Shown here: in pieces, positions 53,856-64,000 of the stretch
Layout: each line of letters begins with the position of its first letter
Position numbering within the stretch: the stretch's first letter is position 1
Origin: Methylobacter psychrophilus
Lineage (GTDB): Bacteria > Pseudomonadota > Gammaproteobacteria > Methylococcales > Methylomonadaceae
NCBI RefSeq assembly: GCF_025583945.1
Contig: NZ_JAOEGU010000006.1
Location: 84,970-148,969 of the forward strand
Direction of reading: 5' to 3'
Length of the DNA: 64,000 bases
Program-made: the position numbers and the translations under genes
The notes under the pieces: model-generated
Told to the model about the DNA's origin: nothing
The model's input: only the letters and a program-made list of their open reading frames with translations
The model's database searches: none

Positions 53856-56800
53856 ATGAATCCTTCACGCACCTTCATCCTGCGTCCGGTCGCCACCTCG
53901 TTGATAATGCTCGCACTGCTGCTGGTCGGAATAGTTGCTTACCGTGAACTGCCAATTTCAGCCCTGCCTCAGGTCGACTATCCGACGATTCAGGTAGCGA
54001 CCTTATATCCGGGCGCAAGTCAGGAAGTAATGACATCGTTAATTACCGGGCCTTTGGAGCGCCAATTAGGCCAGTTGCCCGGCTTAAACCAGATGTCTTC
54101 TTCAAGCTCGGGTGGCGCCTCTGTTATCACCCTTCAGTTTAATCTGAGCTTGAGTCTTGATATTGCTGAACAGGAAGTACAGGCTGCCATCAACGCTGCC
54201 AATAATTACTTGCCTGCTGATCTGCCGATGCCGCCGATCTACAGTAAAATAAACCCCGCTGACGCACCGATACTGACATTGGCAGTCAGTTCAAAAACAC
54301 TGCCTTTAACCAAAGTAGAAGATCTGGTAGACACCCGCCTGGCGCAAAAACTATCGCAATTATCAGGCGTCGGACTGGTCACTATCAGTGGCGGCCAAAG
54401 ACCCGCTGTTCGCATCCAGGCAAATCCTACGGCAATGGTAGCTTACGGAATAAGTCTCGAAGATCTGCGGTTGGCAATAGCCAACGCCAACGTTAATCAA
54501 CCCAAAGGCATGTTCGATGGGCCGACCCGATCGGCTATTATTGATGCCAATGATCAACTTCAATCAGCCGCAGAATATCGGTCTCTTATTATCGCTTACC
54601 GTAATGGCAGGCCGGTGCGCCTGGCGGATATCGCCGATGCCAGTGACGATGCGGAAAACGTAAGGCTCGCTGCCTGGGCAAATGGTAGCTCGGCAGTTAT
54701 TGTCAATATTCAACGTCAACCCGGCACCAATGTTATTGCTGTTGTCGACCGCATTAAGCAACTGCTGCCTAAATTACAAGAAGCACTACCAAACAGCCTT
54801 GATGTTACGCTATTAACTGATCGCACAACCACGATCCGTGCCTCGGTGGAAGACGTACAAATGGAACTTCTCATCGCGCTGGCACTGGTAGTGCTGGTTA
54901 TTTACCTGTTTTTGCGTAATGCTTCTGCGACCGCCATCCCGGGTATTGTCGTGCCACTGTCGTTAATCGGCACTTTTGCATTTATGTATCTGGCTGACTT
55001 TAGCATCAACAACCTAACCCTTATGGCATTGACCATTGCCGCCGGTTTCGTGGTTGACGATGCCATTGTTGTTATCGAAAATATTACCCGCTACATTGAA
55101 AAAGGTGAATCACCTTTAAATGCCGCACTCAAAGGTTCTGAACAAATTGCCTTTACTATTATCTCGCTGACTTTTTCACTGATTGCCGTACTGATACCGT
55201 TATTATTCATGGGCGATATAGTAGGTCGTCTGTTTCGCGAATTTGCCATCACTCTCGCCGTAGCCATCCTGCTCTCCGCTTTTATTTCCTTGACCCTCAC
55301 ACCGATGATGTGTGCGAAAATGCTGCGTCCTCTCTCTGAAGAACCGAAAGGCTGGTTTTATCTTGCCAGTGGACGATTTTTCGATAGAACGACGGCAGGC
55401 TACGCCAGAATGCTCGATCGGGTTCTGAAGCATCAGGTGGCAACGCTAATTATAGCCGTTACCACTCTGGCACTCACCGTGCTACTGTATATTGTCGTAC
55501 CTAAAGGTTTCTTTCCCATCCAGGATACCGGGGTTATTCAAGGTATCTCGGAAGCGTCTCAATCCATTTCATTTTCAGCCATGGCCGAGCATCAACAAGC
55601 CTTGGGCAAAGTTATCCTGAAAGATCCGGCAGTCGAAAGCATTGCTTCCTTTATTGGCGTCGATGCCACCAATCCCACGCTCAATAGTGGGCGGATAATG
55701 ATTACCCTGAAACCGCTGGCCGAAAGAAAAATCAATGCCACAGCAGTGATTAACAGACTACAACCTGCGCTTGCCGAGGTACAAGGCATTAAACTCTACA
55801 TGCAACCGGTACAAGATCTGACGATTGAAAATCGTGTCAGTCGTAGTCAGTATCAATTTACGCTGGAATCAGCCAATCGTGATGAGTTAAGCCATTGGAC
55901 AGAAGTTCTCGTAAAAGAATTATCCAGGCAACCACAATTTGCCAATGTGACCAATAACCTTCAGGAACAAGGTCTACAAGCGTTTGTCGATATAGATCGT
56001 AGTACTGCCAGTCGTATGGGCGTCAGTATTGCGGCTATCGATAACGCACTCTATGATGCTTATGGTCAGCGTCTGGTTTCCACTATTTTTACCCAGTCCA
56101 ACCAGTACCGCGTGGTTCTTGAAGTAAAACCTGAATATCGGCAGGGCCTGGATGATCTAAAAAACAGTTGGGTCGCCTCCTCTGATGGAATGCAGATACC
56201 ACTATCAACGATAGCTACCGTATCAGAAAAATCAGCACCGCTGGTTACTCATCATTTGGGGCAATTTCCTGCCACCACGATTTCTTTTAACCTCGCTCCC
56301 GGCGCTTTTCTCGGTGAAACTATTGAGGCCATCGAAACAGCCAAACAAAAAATTGCCCTACCTGCCAGCATAGTCGCCAATTATCAGGGAGCTACGCTGG
56401 CTTTTAGCACCTCGTTGTCAAATACGCTATGGCTGATTCTCGCCGCACTGGTAACCGTATATATTGTCTTGGGTGTGCTCTATGAGAGTTACATACATCC
56501 GGTCACAATCCTGTCAACGTTACCTTCAGCCGGTGTTGGTGCCTTGCTTGCACTGATGCTGTCAGGTAATGATCTGGGAATAATTTCAATCATCGGTATT
56601 ATTCTGCTCATCGGCATCGTCAAGAAAAATGCCATCATGATGATAGATTTCGCCCTTGATGCGGAACGTAGACAGGGTATGTCGCCCAAAGATGCCATTT
56701 ATCAGGCCTGTCTTCTGCGTTTTCGACCCATCATGATGACCACAATGGCCGCATTGCTAAGCGCCCTACCCCTTATGTTGGGTACCGGAGTGGGATCGGA

Positions 56801-56972
56801 ACTGCGCCATCCACTAGGTATCACGATGGTCGGCGGATTGATCTTAAGCCAACTGCTAACACTGTTTACGACTCCGGTCATTTATCTGGCTTTCGACAAA
56901 CTGGGACGGCGAATGTCAAAAAGTGACGATACCAAACAAACCCGCTTTGCTACCGATCAGGATTTGCCGTGA
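53856..56972 (+). CDS. mdtB: RND efflux permease (MdtB-like)
   Basis: A 1038-residue proton-driven RND pump with twelve predicted helices and two large periplasmic loops. Proton-relay aspartates D401 and D402 sit in [12 protein letters not shown] in TM4. The N-terminus [20 protein letters not shown] and [10 protein letters not shown] are typical of HAE1-type pumps. It is 50 bp after the adaptor gene and overlaps the second permease by 4 bp. In MdtABC systems the two permeases form a mixed trimer. Confidence 0.93.
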   Translation: MNPSRTFILRPVATSLIMLALLLVGIVAYRELPISALPQVDYPTIQVATLYPGASQEVMTSLITGPLERQLGQLPGLNQMSSSSSGGASVITLQFNLSLSLDIAEQEVQAAINAANNYLPADLPMPPIYSKINPADAPILTLAVSSKTLPLTKVEDLVDTRLAQKLSQLSGVGLVTISGGQRPAVRIQANPTAMVAYGISLEDLRLAIANANVNQPKGMFDGPTRSAIIDANDQLQSAAEYRSLIIAYRNGRPVRLADIADASDDAENVRLAAWANGSSAVIVNIQRQPGTNVIAVVDRIKQLLPKLQEALPNSLDVTLLTDRTTTIRASVEDVQMELLIALALVVLVIYLFLRNASATAIPGIVVPLSLIGTFAFMYLADFSINNLTLMALTIAAGFVVDDAIVVIENITRYIEKGESPLNAALKGSEQIAFTIISLTFSLIAVLIPLLFMGDIVGRLFREFAITLAVAILLSAFISLTLTPMMCAKMLRPLSEEPKGWFYLASGRFFDRTTAGYARMLDRVLKHQVATLIIAVTTLALTVLLYIVVPKGFFPIQDTGVIQGISEASQSISFSAMAEHQQALGKVILKDPAVESIASFIGVDATNPTLNSGRIMITLKPLAERKINATAVINRLQPALAEVQGIKLYMQPVQDLTIENRVSRSQYQFTLESANRDELSHWTEVLVKELSRQPQFANVTNNLQEQGLQAFVDIDRSTASRMGVSIAAIDNALYDAYGQRLVSTIFTQSNQYRVVLEVKPEYRQGLDDLKNSWVASSDGMQIPLSTIATVSEKSAPLVTHHLGQFPATTISFNLAPGAFLGETIEAIETAKQKIALPASIVANYQGATLAFSTSLSNTLWLILAALVTVYIVLGVLYESYIHPVTILSTLPSAGVGALLALMLSGNDLGIISIIGIILLIGIVKKNAIMMIDFALDAERRQGMSPKDAIYQACLLRFRPIMMTTMAALLSALPLMLGTGVGSELRHPLGITMVGGLILSQLLTLFTTPVIYLAFDKLGRRMSKSDDTKQTRFATDQDLP

Positions 56973-59900
56973 ACCTGTCGGCTTATTTTATCTATCGTCC
57001 GGTTGCAACTACGCTACTGACGCTGGCGGTTACTTTAGTGGGTCTGATCGCTTTTTACCAATTACCGGTCGCACCATTGCCACAAGTCGATTTTCCTACC
57101 ATATCGGTACAGGCGTCCTTGCCAGGAGCCAGTCCGGAAACCATGAGTTCTTCGGTAGCAACTCCGCTTGAACGGGCTCTGGGAAATATCGCCGGTGTCA
57201 CAGAAATGACTTCCGCCAGCTCTGCCGGAACTACCAGCATTATCTTACAGTTTGATCTGAATCGCGATATTGATGGCGCTGCACGTGATGTACAGGCAGC
57301 AATCAACGCGGCAAACAATCTGCTACCCAGTAATATGCCCAGTCGACCGAGTTACCGCAAGATCAACCCGGCTGACTCGCCGATTATGATTATGGCGTTA
57401 ACCTCGGAAACCATGACACGCGGGCAGCTTTACGATGCCGCTTCAACAACGCTTTCACAAAAAATAGCGCAAATTGAAGGTATAGGACAAGTAAATATAG
57501 GTGGTAGCTCACTGCCAGCGGTTAGAGTTGAGTTAAACCCGGTTGCCCTGACCAAGTATGGGATTGGTTTTGAAGACGTACGTACGGCAATCGCGGCAAC
57601 CAATGCCAATATACCCAAAGGTGCCCTGGAAGATGCCACGCGCAACTGGCTAATCTACGCCAATGATCAAGCCAAAACAGCAAGCGATTATCTGCCGCTC
57701 ATCGTGACTTATCGCAATGGTGCTGCCGTACATCTCGCAGATCTTGGTCAGGTTATTGATTCTGTGGAAGATTCCCGATCTGCCGGACTTAAGGATGGCA
57801 AGCCATCGGTATTACTGATAATTAGTAAACAGTCCGGCGCCAACATCATCGAAACCGTCGATAAAATAAAGCTGCTGCTACCTCAATTACAGGCATCCAT
57901 TCCCAATACCATTGATCTTTCGGTGGTTCAAGACCGGTCCAAGACTATCCGTGCCTCTCTTAATGAAGTTGAACTTAGCCTTTTAATTGCGGTAATTTTG
58001 GTCATTCTGGTGGTGTTTCTATTCCTGGGAGACCTACGCTCTTCAATGATTCCTGTCATTACCGTGCCGGTATCCCTGATTGGCACTTTCGGCGTGATGT
58101 ATTTATGTAACTACAGCCTGGATAACCTGTCACTGATGGCACTCACCATTGCTACCGGCTTTGTCGTCGATGATGCCATTGTGGTTTTGGAAAATACCAA
58201 ACGCCATATAGAACTGGGAGTTCCGCCAAGGGAAGCGGCTTTAAAAGGTGCTGGTGAAGTCAGCTTTACCGTATTAACCATGAGTTTATCGCTTATTGCC
58301 GTGTTCATTCCCATTTTATTGATGGGCGGTATCGTTGGACGTCTTTTTCAGGAATTTGCAATTACTCTCTCAGCCGCAGTGATGGTTTCGCTGGTTATCT
58401 CGCTGACTACTACTCCCATGCTTTGCGCACTATGGCTAAGGCCAACAGAAATTACGCCACGAGGCCGGTTTCATGGTTACGCCAATCAACTGGGCAATCG
58501 TCTACTGGCAAGCTACAAACGCACCCTGCACTGGGCATTACGCCACGGCCCCCTGGTCATGTTGTTATTGTTGTGTACGGTAGGTTTGAATGTCTATCTT
58601 TATATAATTGTCCCCAAAGGCTTCTTCCCTGTTCAGGATACCGGCAGATTATCCGGGAATATAAAGGCAGACCAGAGTATTTCATCAGCGGCCATGCAGA
58701 AAAAACTGGCTGAATTTGTCGATATTATGCGTAAGGATTCCGAAATTGAGACCGTTATCGGTTTTACTGGCGGCTCTCGAGGCATGAACAGTGGACAAAT
58801 GTTTGCAACGCTTAAACCGCTGGAAGAACGTAAACTAAGCATCGATGAACTGATGGCGCGACTGCGCAGTAACATGGAAAATGTACCAGGGGCCCGCTTG
58901 ATACTACAACCGCCTCAGGATCTTCGTATCGGTGGACGCGGATCATCTGCCCTGTATGAATACACGCTGCAAGCCGACAACTTGATTGAGCTTAGAACCT
59001 GGGTACCTCGTATCGTCAAAGCCTTGTCTAAACGTCCCGAATTGTTGGATGTAAATACCAACCAGGAAGATAAAGGCCAACAAATCGCTCTCCAGATAGA
59101 TCGTGACCTTACAGCTAAACTTGGCGTCAGTCAGACCCTGATCAATGCCACGTTAAACAATGCCTTCGGACAACGGCAGGTTTCCGTCATCTATAATCCG
59201 CTTAATCAATATCGTGTTATTTTAGAAGTCGCACCTGAATATTCACAAAGCCCGGAAACCTTAAAAAACCTCTATGTCAGCGTTCCACCCAGCCTCGAGA
59301 ATCCATCTGGCGGACAGGTACCACTATCTGCTTTTGCGAGCTACAGTGTCACCAACACGCCGTTGGCCGTCAATCATCAAGGGCAGTTTCCTGCAGGCAC
59401 CCTGTCTTTCAATCTTGCTCCCGGCATATCACTGTCAACGGCAACCCAACTGATAGCCGAAACCATGAACGACCTGGGAGTTCCAGCTTCGGTACATGGC
59501 AGTTTTCAAGGCACCGCCAAGGCCTTTAAAGAATCTCTTAGCAATCAACCGTGGCTGATTCTGGCGGCTTTAGCTTCAATTTATATCGTTCTGGGTGTTT
59601 TATACGAAAGCTATGTCCATCCACTGACTATTATTTCTACCTTGCCATCCGCCGGAGTTGGAGCGATTCTGGCACTGTTTGTTTGCCAAACCGACTTCAG
59701 TATCATTGCCATGATTGGGGTTATTTTACTAATCGGCATTGTTAAAAAGAACGCCATCATGATGATAGACTTTGCTTTACATGCACAACGCACACAGGAC
59801 ATGAGCCCTGAGGATGCTATTTTCAGTGCCTGTTTAATGCGTTTTCGACCCATTATGATGACGACTTTTGCAGCCTTGTTCGCGGCGGTACCGCTTGCTC

Positions 59901-60097
59901 TTGGAACGGGTTACGGTGCAGAGTTGCGCCGCCCTTTAGGTATCGCTATCGTCGGTGGATTGCTGTTCAGCCAATTACTCACGCTTTACACGACTCCCGT
60001 TATTTATCTTTATCTGGATCGCTTTCAGTCGTGGTGCCGCCGCACCTTTCGCCGTGATACTGCAAAGCCGCTATCAAACCCGGTAGATCCGCTATGA
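56969..60097 (+). CDS. mdtC: RND efflux permease (MdtC-like)
   Basis: A 1042-residue second RND pump paralogous to the preceding one. It begins with GTG inside the stop of mdtB (GTGA overlap). Proton-relay aspartates D401 and D402 are present in [12 protein letters not shown], so this subunit is not proton-dead. Conserved blocks include [10 protein letters not shown] and the C-terminal [16 protein letters not shown]. Its stop overlaps the start of a 47-codon ORF (ATGA). Confidence 0.93.
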   Translation: MNLSAYFIYRPVATTLLTLAVTLVGLIAFYQLPVAPLPQVDFPTISVQASLPGASPETMSSSVATPLERALGNIAGVTEMTSASSAGTTSIILQFDLNRDIDGAARDVQAAINAANNLLPSNMPSRPSYRKINPADSPIMIMALTSETMTRGQLYDAASTTLSQKIAQIEGIGQVNIGGSSLPAVRVELNPVALTKYGIGFEDVRTAIAATNANIPKGALEDATRNWLIYANDQAKTASDYLPLIVTYRNGAAVHLADLGQVIDSVEDSRSAGLKDGKPSVLLIISKQSGANIIETVDKIKLLLPQLQASIPNTIDLSVVQDRSKTIRASLNEVELSLLIAVILVILVVFLFLGDLRSSMIPVITVPVSLIGTFGVMYLCNYSLDNLSLMALTIATGFVVDDAIVVLENTKRHIELGVPPREAALKGAGEVSFTVLTMSLSLIAVFIPILLMGGIVGRLFQEFAITLSAAVMVSLVISLTTTPMLCALWLRPTEITPRGRFHGYANQLGNRLLASYKRTLHWALRHGPLVMLLLLCTVGLNVYLYIIVPKGFFPVQDTGRLSGNIKADQSISSAAMQKKLAEFVDIMRKDSEIETVIGFTGGSRGMNSGQMFATLKPLEERKLSIDELMARLRSNMENVPGARLILQPPQDLRIGGRGSSALYEYTLQADNLIELRTWVPRIVKALSKRPELLDVNTNQEDKGQQIALQIDRDLTAKLGVSQTLINATLNNAFGQRQVSVIYNPLNQYRVILEVAPEYSQSPETLKNLYVSVPPSLENPSGGQVPLSAFASYSVTNTPLAVNHQGQFPAGTLSFNLAPGISLSTATQLIAETMNDLGVPASVHGSFQGTAKAFKESLSNQPWLILAALASIYIVLGVLYESYVHPLTIISTLPSAGVGAILALFVCQTDFSIIAMIGVILLIGIVKKNAIMMIDFALHAQRTQDMSPEDAIFSACLMRFRPIMMTTFAALFAAVPLALGTGYGAELRRPLGIAIVGGLLFSQLLTLYTTPVIYLYLDRFQSWCRRTFRRDTAKPLSNPVDPL

Positions 60098-60237
60098 GTA
60101 AAGATACGCATCCGGATAAATTGTGTTCTTCCCTCGCAGGCGTACCAAGTGCGCTGACTTATTCATCCAAGACCTTTGCATGGCAAGCCCTACAGCGAAT
60201 ATCTTTGATAACAGGCCTGGTTAAAAATTACTTATGA
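60094..60237 (+). CDS. 47-codon ORF coupled between mdtC and outer-membrane factor
   Basis: An ATG frame that fills the gap between the permease and outer-membrane-factor genes exactly. Its ATG overlaps the mdtC stop (ATGA at 60094-60097) and its TGA overlaps the next ATG (ATGA at 60234-60237). The predicted peptide starts [16 protein letters not shown] and ends LVKNYL, with a mildly amphipathic hydrophobic half ([15 protein letters not shown]). No family is recognised. It could be a small efflux-associated protein, or it could simply carry ribosomes to the next start. Confidence 0.5.
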   Translation: MSKDTHPDKLCSSLAGVPSALTYSSKTFAWQALQRISLITGLVKNYL

Positions 60238-61709
60238 TTATCTACTCATTACGGTTATTAACCGTTAGCTGTTTTTTACTATCCACTGCGTGTACTGTAG
60301 GCCCGGATTACCGGAGACCCAGCAGTGCTACTGCCACCAATTTTAAGGAAATTAAAGGCTGGAAAACCGCACAACCTCGCGACAACGAAATTCCGGGTAA
60401 ATGGTGGGAGCTATTCAAAGACCCTTATCTGAACACTCTGGAAGAGCAGGTCAATATTGCCAACCAGTCTATCGCCCAAGCCGAAGCACAATACAGACTG
60501 GCACAATCCTTGGTGCAGAGTGCAAGCGCCGCCTATTTTCCTACTGCCACGGGTGCTGCAACAGTCAACCGTTTTAGAGCTGCCAGTGGCCAAAACGTCG
60601 CGGTTTCCGGCGTCAAGTATCTGTTCGGTGCCGCATTGAGCGCTGCATGGGAACCGGATTTATGGGGCAGTGTAAGGCGACAGGTTGAATCAAGTGAAAC
60701 CAATGCCCAAGCCAGTGCAGCCACCTTGCAGGCATTACGCTTGTCAACCCAAACGACACTGGCCCAAAACTACTTTCTGTTACGGGCACTTGATGCACAG
60801 ACAAAACTGATTAATGATACGGTTATAACTTATGAGAAAACCCTCAAAATCACCCAAAATCGTTACGCAGCAGGCATAGCGGCAAAATCTGAAATCGTTC
60901 AGGCCGAAACCCAACTTGAATCAGCGCGGGCGCAAGCGATAAATCTTGGTGTTCAAAGAGCACAACTTGAACACGCCATAGCCATGTTGATGGGCAAAAT
61001 CCCGGCCGAACTCACCATCGTAGTTGCGCCTCTAAACTCGCTGTTACCAACAATTCCGGTTAGTATCCCGTCAGAACTGTTGGAGCGCAGACCCGATATT
61101 GCCGCCGCTGAGCGCCTTGCGGCCTCCGCCAATGCACAAATAGGCGTGGCCAAAGCCGCTTATTTCCCAAGTCTGAGTCTCGCCGCTTCCAATGGTCAAC
61201 AATCCTCAACGCTGGAAAACTTGCTGACTGCAGGAGCACGTTATTGGGCACTGGGGCCTGCAGCGGTCGCAATCCCGTTATTTGATGGTGGTGCACGCGG
61301 CGCGCAAATGCAGCAAGCCATTGATAATTACGATGTCAACGTAGCGGCTTATCGCCAGACTGTTCTGGTCGGCTTTCAGGAAGTTGAAGATAATCTGGCT
61401 GCACTGCGTATCCTGGAACAGCAAATGCAGGTTCAAAACAAAGCGGCAGATGCTGCCAACAAGGCTGTTCTGTTAACAACCAACCAATATAAAGCAGGAA
61501 CTGTCAGTTATCTTAATGTCATGATTGATCAGGCAATTGCTCTCACCAATGAAAAAACGCTGGTCGACCTTCAAGGCCAACGCTTAAGTACGGCGGTACT
61601 TTTGGTAAAAGCTCTCGGTGGTGGCTGGGATACTTCGAAACTGCCCAGTCAGGATGAAGTCGGTGGTGAAGTTAAATGGTCCCAATTTCTGCCTATTCCA
61701 ATAAAATAA
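60234..61709 (+). CDS. Outer-membrane efflux lipoprotein (NodT family)
   Basis: A 491-residue TolC-like outer-membrane factor. The signal peptide ends in a lipobox (LLSTAC, C20), followed by TVGPDYRRP, the hallmark of NodT/OprM-type factors. Two repeated outer-membrane-efflux domains follow, at about residues 60-255 and 285-465; the second contains SELLERRPDIAAAERLAASANAQIGVAKAAYFPSL in split blocks. It completes the tripartite pump encoded by the three preceding genes and is translated after the 47-codon ORF. Confidence 0.93.
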   Translation: MIIYSLRLLTVSCFLLSTACTVGPDYRRPSSATATNFKEIKGWKTAQPRDNEIPGKWWELFKDPYLNTLEEQVNIANQSIAQAEAQYRLAQSLVQSASAAYFPTATGAATVNRFRAASGQNVAVSGVKYLFGAALSAAWEPDLWGSVRRQVESSETNAQASAATLQALRLSTQTTLAQNYFLLRALDAQTKLINDTVITYEKTLKITQNRYAAGIAAKSEIVQAETQLESARAQAINLGVQRAQLEHAIAMLMGKIPAELTIVVAPLNSLLPTIPVSIPSELLERRPDIAAAERLAASANAQIGVAKAAYFPSLSLAASNGQQSSTLENLLTAGARYWALGPAAVAIPLFDGGARGAQMQQAIDNYDVNVAAYRQTVLVGFQEVEDNLAALRILEQQMQVQNKAADAANKAVLLTTNQYKAGTVSYLNVMIDQAIALTNEKTLVDLQGQRLSTAVLLVKALGGGWDTSKLPSQDEVGGEVKWSQFLPIPIK

Positions 61710-61929
61710 TACGCGTGACTGAGCAATAATTTTGTTGGTAATTACCCCTCCTCTTTGAAAAAAGGTTAAGGGCAATCCCCTAATTTTTTTGAAACTGTAC
61801 GCCAGCACCCGACCATCAAGAGACAGTCATCAGTTTTCAGTGAATGACTGCTTATCTTTGAATAGGGATCATTCAGAAATCGCTAGTGATGGCCATCCAT
61901 GTACCCTTTTCGGAAATTCCTCATTACAA

Positions 61930-63165
61930 TCAGTCGTCCCAATCTGGATATTGTTCTGGTGGGTTACCATGTTGTTCAATGACTGTTGGCTCTGAACAGC
62001 CGGAATCATTACTTGCAATGGACTCCACTACCAATTGAAACCGCCAATCGTCACCAAAATCAAAATGGAATGTAAGCTCCATACCTTTATAAAAAGATAA
62101 TTCACCGACTACACAATCAGTAGTACAAAGCTCATCACTCTCTATATAAGGATGGACAATGCGTTCGGTTATTCCATAACGGTTTTTATAAATAAATTCA
62201 TACAAATGATCATTATCGAAATTAAAGGCGCTTAAAATACTACCAGCTAACTCTTCAAGGCTGGTAGTGCCCGGAGCAGCTATTTTCCGATAAGCCGATC
62301 CGAGACTAACTTTAAAAACATAACTGCTATGCTGTATTTCTGCAATCTCAGGTTGCTTTAAGCTTTTTTCGAACGTGGGAATATAGCTTTTTAATTCAGA
62401 ATTCCATAACACAATCAGGTCATAATCTGATTGATCATTAACATGCTCATCGAATAAAACTAAATGTTTGGACAAATGATTTAATAGCGTACGTCCCCAT
62501 GTTGTTGGAGTAATGTTTACGACGGGCCAATTTTCTCCACTCAATTCGGAATCCTGTTCAATTCGTATAAACCCGAATAACTCCATCAGTGCAAGATTAT
62601 AAAGACAAGGATTGTATCGAAGATAGTCGAAATCATGGGGTTTTTCTTTAAGACTGAGACCATCATTCAGGGCCTTTTGAAAGAAATACAGACTGTCATA
62701 CAAACCGTTAGAGTAATTACTACTACTCTCGCCGATTATTTCAGCACGGCCTCGTAGCCACCACGCATGAAATAAAGCAAAATAACGCTCCGTTAGATTC
62801 AATGACTGCCAGTCGGCCAATACATTATTATCCAGCATCAACTTCGCTTCTTTCTTTTCTTGAACGATTTGCGTTAATCCTGATGCTCTAAGCAAAAGAT
62901 ACAAGCCATTGAGGTGTGGAAAAGATTTTTGCTGAGGTCGTTTTAGCTTCACATCTAAAGGATGTGACATTAGTTGATTAAGTTGCGGAAGCAGTTTGAT
63001 TGCTATTAAATGACTTTTTCCTGAGACTGGAATACCGGAAGATCCGATAAAACCAAGTAAGGTAGAAAAATCTTTTAGCAAGGTTCCCGGTTCACTATCA
63101 GTGAATGTCTGATTTTTTAAACTGTGAATTTGATCGGGTGTCAGTGTCGCTTTTATGTTTTTCAT
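61930..63165 (-). CDS. pRiA4b ORF-3-like domain protein
   Basis: A 411-residue protein. Residues ~275-400 match the plasmid pRiA4b ORF-3-like family (SYVFKVSLGSAYRKI, TSLEELAGSILSAFNFDNDH, FDFGDDWRFQLVVES). The N-terminal ~270 residues are helical and unassigned. The family occurs on plasmids, in transposon passengers and on chromosomes; its function is not established. It ends 220 bp from the convergent efflux operon and follows a small unknown gene on the same strand. Confidence 0.85.
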   Translation of the reverse strand: MKNIKATLTPDQIHSLKNQTFTDSEPGTLLKDFSTLLGFIGSSGIPVSGKSHLIAIKLLPQLNQLMSHPLDVKLKRPQQKSFPHLNGLYLLLRASGLTQIVQEKKEAKLMLDNNVLADWQSLNLTERYFALFHAWWLRGRAEIIGESSSNYSNGLYDSLYFFQKALNDGLSLKEKPHDFDYLRYNPCLYNLALMELFGFIRIEQDSELSGENWPVVNITPTTWGRTLLNHLSKHLVLFDEHVNDQSDYDLIVLWNSELKSYIPTFEKSLKQPEIAEIQHSSYVFKVSLGSAYRKIAAPGTTSLEELAGSILSAFNFDNDHLYEFIYKNRYGITERIVHPYIESDELCTTDCVVGELSFYKGMELTFHFDFGDDWRFQLVVESIASNDSGCSEPTVIEQHGNPPEQYPDWDD

Positions 63166-63210
63166 AAAATGTATTTTAGTAATTAAATAATAACTGTTCA
63201 GCGGCCATCA

Positions 63211-63621
63211 TCAAGGTGTAAAAATAGGATTTTCCTCAATTAATTTTAGACACTCCTCCAGCGAAATGTCCTGAAACACTTCAAACCATTGTTCGGTATG
63301 TCGCATGTACGCAAGATTAAATTTATTGTCAGCAATATATTCCATACGTGCAAATTTTGTCTCAAAGGATGGCGATATTGCATTCGAGCTTGGACAGTTA
63401 TAGGTTGCACAAAAATAAAAAGAATTCCTGTACCATTTGCTATGAATGTCTGCAAGATAGTTGAAATCGTCAGTAGTTGAGGCTGGTTTCACATGCGTGG
63501 GTTTAAGTACATCATCAATTAGCTTGTCTGCTTTTTCTTTTAGAAATGATTTTGTTGAACTAGGGACGGGGGAATTAGCTTTCTTGGGGGCAGTCACTTG
63601 CCATGATTTTTTATTCGCCAT
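63211..63621 (-). CDS. Hypothetical protein
   Basis: A 136-residue soluble protein. ATG 63621 is chosen because an AAGGA ribosome-binding site precedes it and the upstream part of the open frame looks non-coding. The N-terminus is Lys/Ser/Pro-rich. The C-terminal half (FYFCATYNCPSSNAI, FARMEYIADNKFNLAYMRHTEQW, ISLEECLKLIEENP) looks like a compact domain with two cysteines. I do not recognise the family. It lies 45 bp upstream of the pRiA4b ORF-3-like gene. Confidence 0.72.
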   Translation of the reverse strand: MANKKSWQVTAPKKANSPVPSSTKSFLKEKADKLIDDVLKPTHVKPASTTDDFNYLADIHSKWYRNSFYFCATYNCPSSNAISPSFETKFARMEYIADNKFNLAYMRHTEQWFEVFQDISLEECLKLIEENPIFTP

Positions 63622-63959
63622 ACGTGAAGTCCTTAAATAGTAAAGTTTATTCTGATAACAAATTATAACTTGCTCATAATTTAAAACCCAGTATTGCGAT
63701 GAGGATAAATATCGGACTAAAGTTAACAGGCATGATCTTCGCAATCCACTATTGGCAGTCATTGCCAATTAATTGGAATAGACTGGTCGCTCTATGCGAG
63801 TATGCTGCCGTTCGGAAATTTGAATTGATGGCAGCTATTGGCCCAGACTGTGTGAAAACTACAATCCATCTATATTAGACATCTTTCCTAAATAATCGAC
63901 ATAGAATTTGGCCTTTATAAGGTTAAAATAGTGATCTACCTCTGAAAACACGGATAGCC
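63622..63959. other. Intergenic region at window end
   Basis: About 340 bp without a supported gene. It has a short near-palindrome TTGGCAGTCATTGCCAA (63752-63768) and otherwise AT-rich DNA. It may hold divergent promoters for the minus-strand hypothetical gene and the plus-strand frame starting at 63960. Confidence 0.35.
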
Positions 63960-64000
63960 ATGACTCCTTATGCTCAATTACCAAGACACAAGCCTGAAGA
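63960..64000 (+). CDS. Start of a gene truncated by the window
   Basis: An ATG frame (MTPYAQLPRHKPE) preceded at eight bases by GGA stays open to the end of the window. Only 13 codons are visible, so no product can be named and the call is tentative. Confidence 0.3.
   Translation, partial: MTPYAQLPRHKPE

Noticed and set aside
63752..63959. Possible insertion-sequence end near the window edge
   Set aside because: Only a short near-palindrome is visible, with no second end and no transposase in the window.

Overview
The window is bacterial chromosome, most likely from a gammaproteobacterium. It has a Gram-negative envelope (lptD, surA, RND pumps, outer-membrane factor) and the amgK-murU cell-wall recycling pair. 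An HpnN-like hopanoid exporter, an amidoligase/transglutaminase/Anbu locus and abundant REP-type repeats fit a Methylococcales methanotroph, but no methane-oxidation gene is present, so that placement is an inference from gene content. Base composition is moderate to AT-leaning. No rRNA, tRNA, CRISPR array, prophage or complete insertion sequence was recognised.

Layout. 1-9.5 kb: 3' end of an L,D-transpeptidase, a lipoprotein, a sigma54-type two-component pair (histidine kinase then response regulator, minus strand), a predicted outer-membrane protein, an AT-rich acyltransferase, a PAS-PAS-SpoIIE phosphatase and a lytic transglycosylase. 9.5-15.6 kb: a tightly packed minus-strand run, read in the order dusA, folE, hemH, membrane MutS-like ATPase, purT, lytic transglycosylase, PAS phosphatase. 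15.7-16.8 kb: a histidine-rich polytopic membrane protein.

17-31.5 kb is the most distinctive block. It holds a transglutaminase-DUF2126 amidoligase fusion, citrate synthase, a circularly permuted ATP-grasp/alpha-E fusion, two more transglutaminases, a MinD-like ATPase, the Anbu proteasome-like peptidase and a small unknown protein. Facing them is a second, unfused ATP-grasp + alpha-E pair. Three transglutaminases with intact Cys-His-Asp triads, two ATP-grasps, a GS-fold amidoligase and an N-terminal-threonine peptidase suggest synthesis, processing and turnover of an unidentified peptide-like product or peptide tag.

32-39.6 kb: dodecin, murU and amgK (minus), then lptD-surA (plus), a stand-alone copy of the C-terminal RNA-binding half of a DeaD-type helicase, a retropepsin-like RimB-type protein and a small conserved protein. 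40-42 kb is accessory DNA: a REP-associated tyrosine transposase bracketed by inverted REPs, an unknown protein and a 42-bp tandem repeat. 42-51.5 kb: HpnN-like RND exporter and ApbE (minus), then a large AI-2E-transporter/P-type-ATPase fusion followed by a CNNM/CorC protein (plus). 52.5-61.7 kb: an MdtABC-like RND efflux operon with a lipoprotein outer-membrane factor and an unannotated 47-codon ORF coupled by ATGA overlaps on both sides. 62-64 kb: a pRiA4b ORF-3-like protein, a small unknown protein and the start of a further gene cut by the window.

Two dispersed hairpin-bearing repeat families occur between genes: three copies of a ~113-bp element and two copies of a 161-bp element with matching termini but different hairpin cores.
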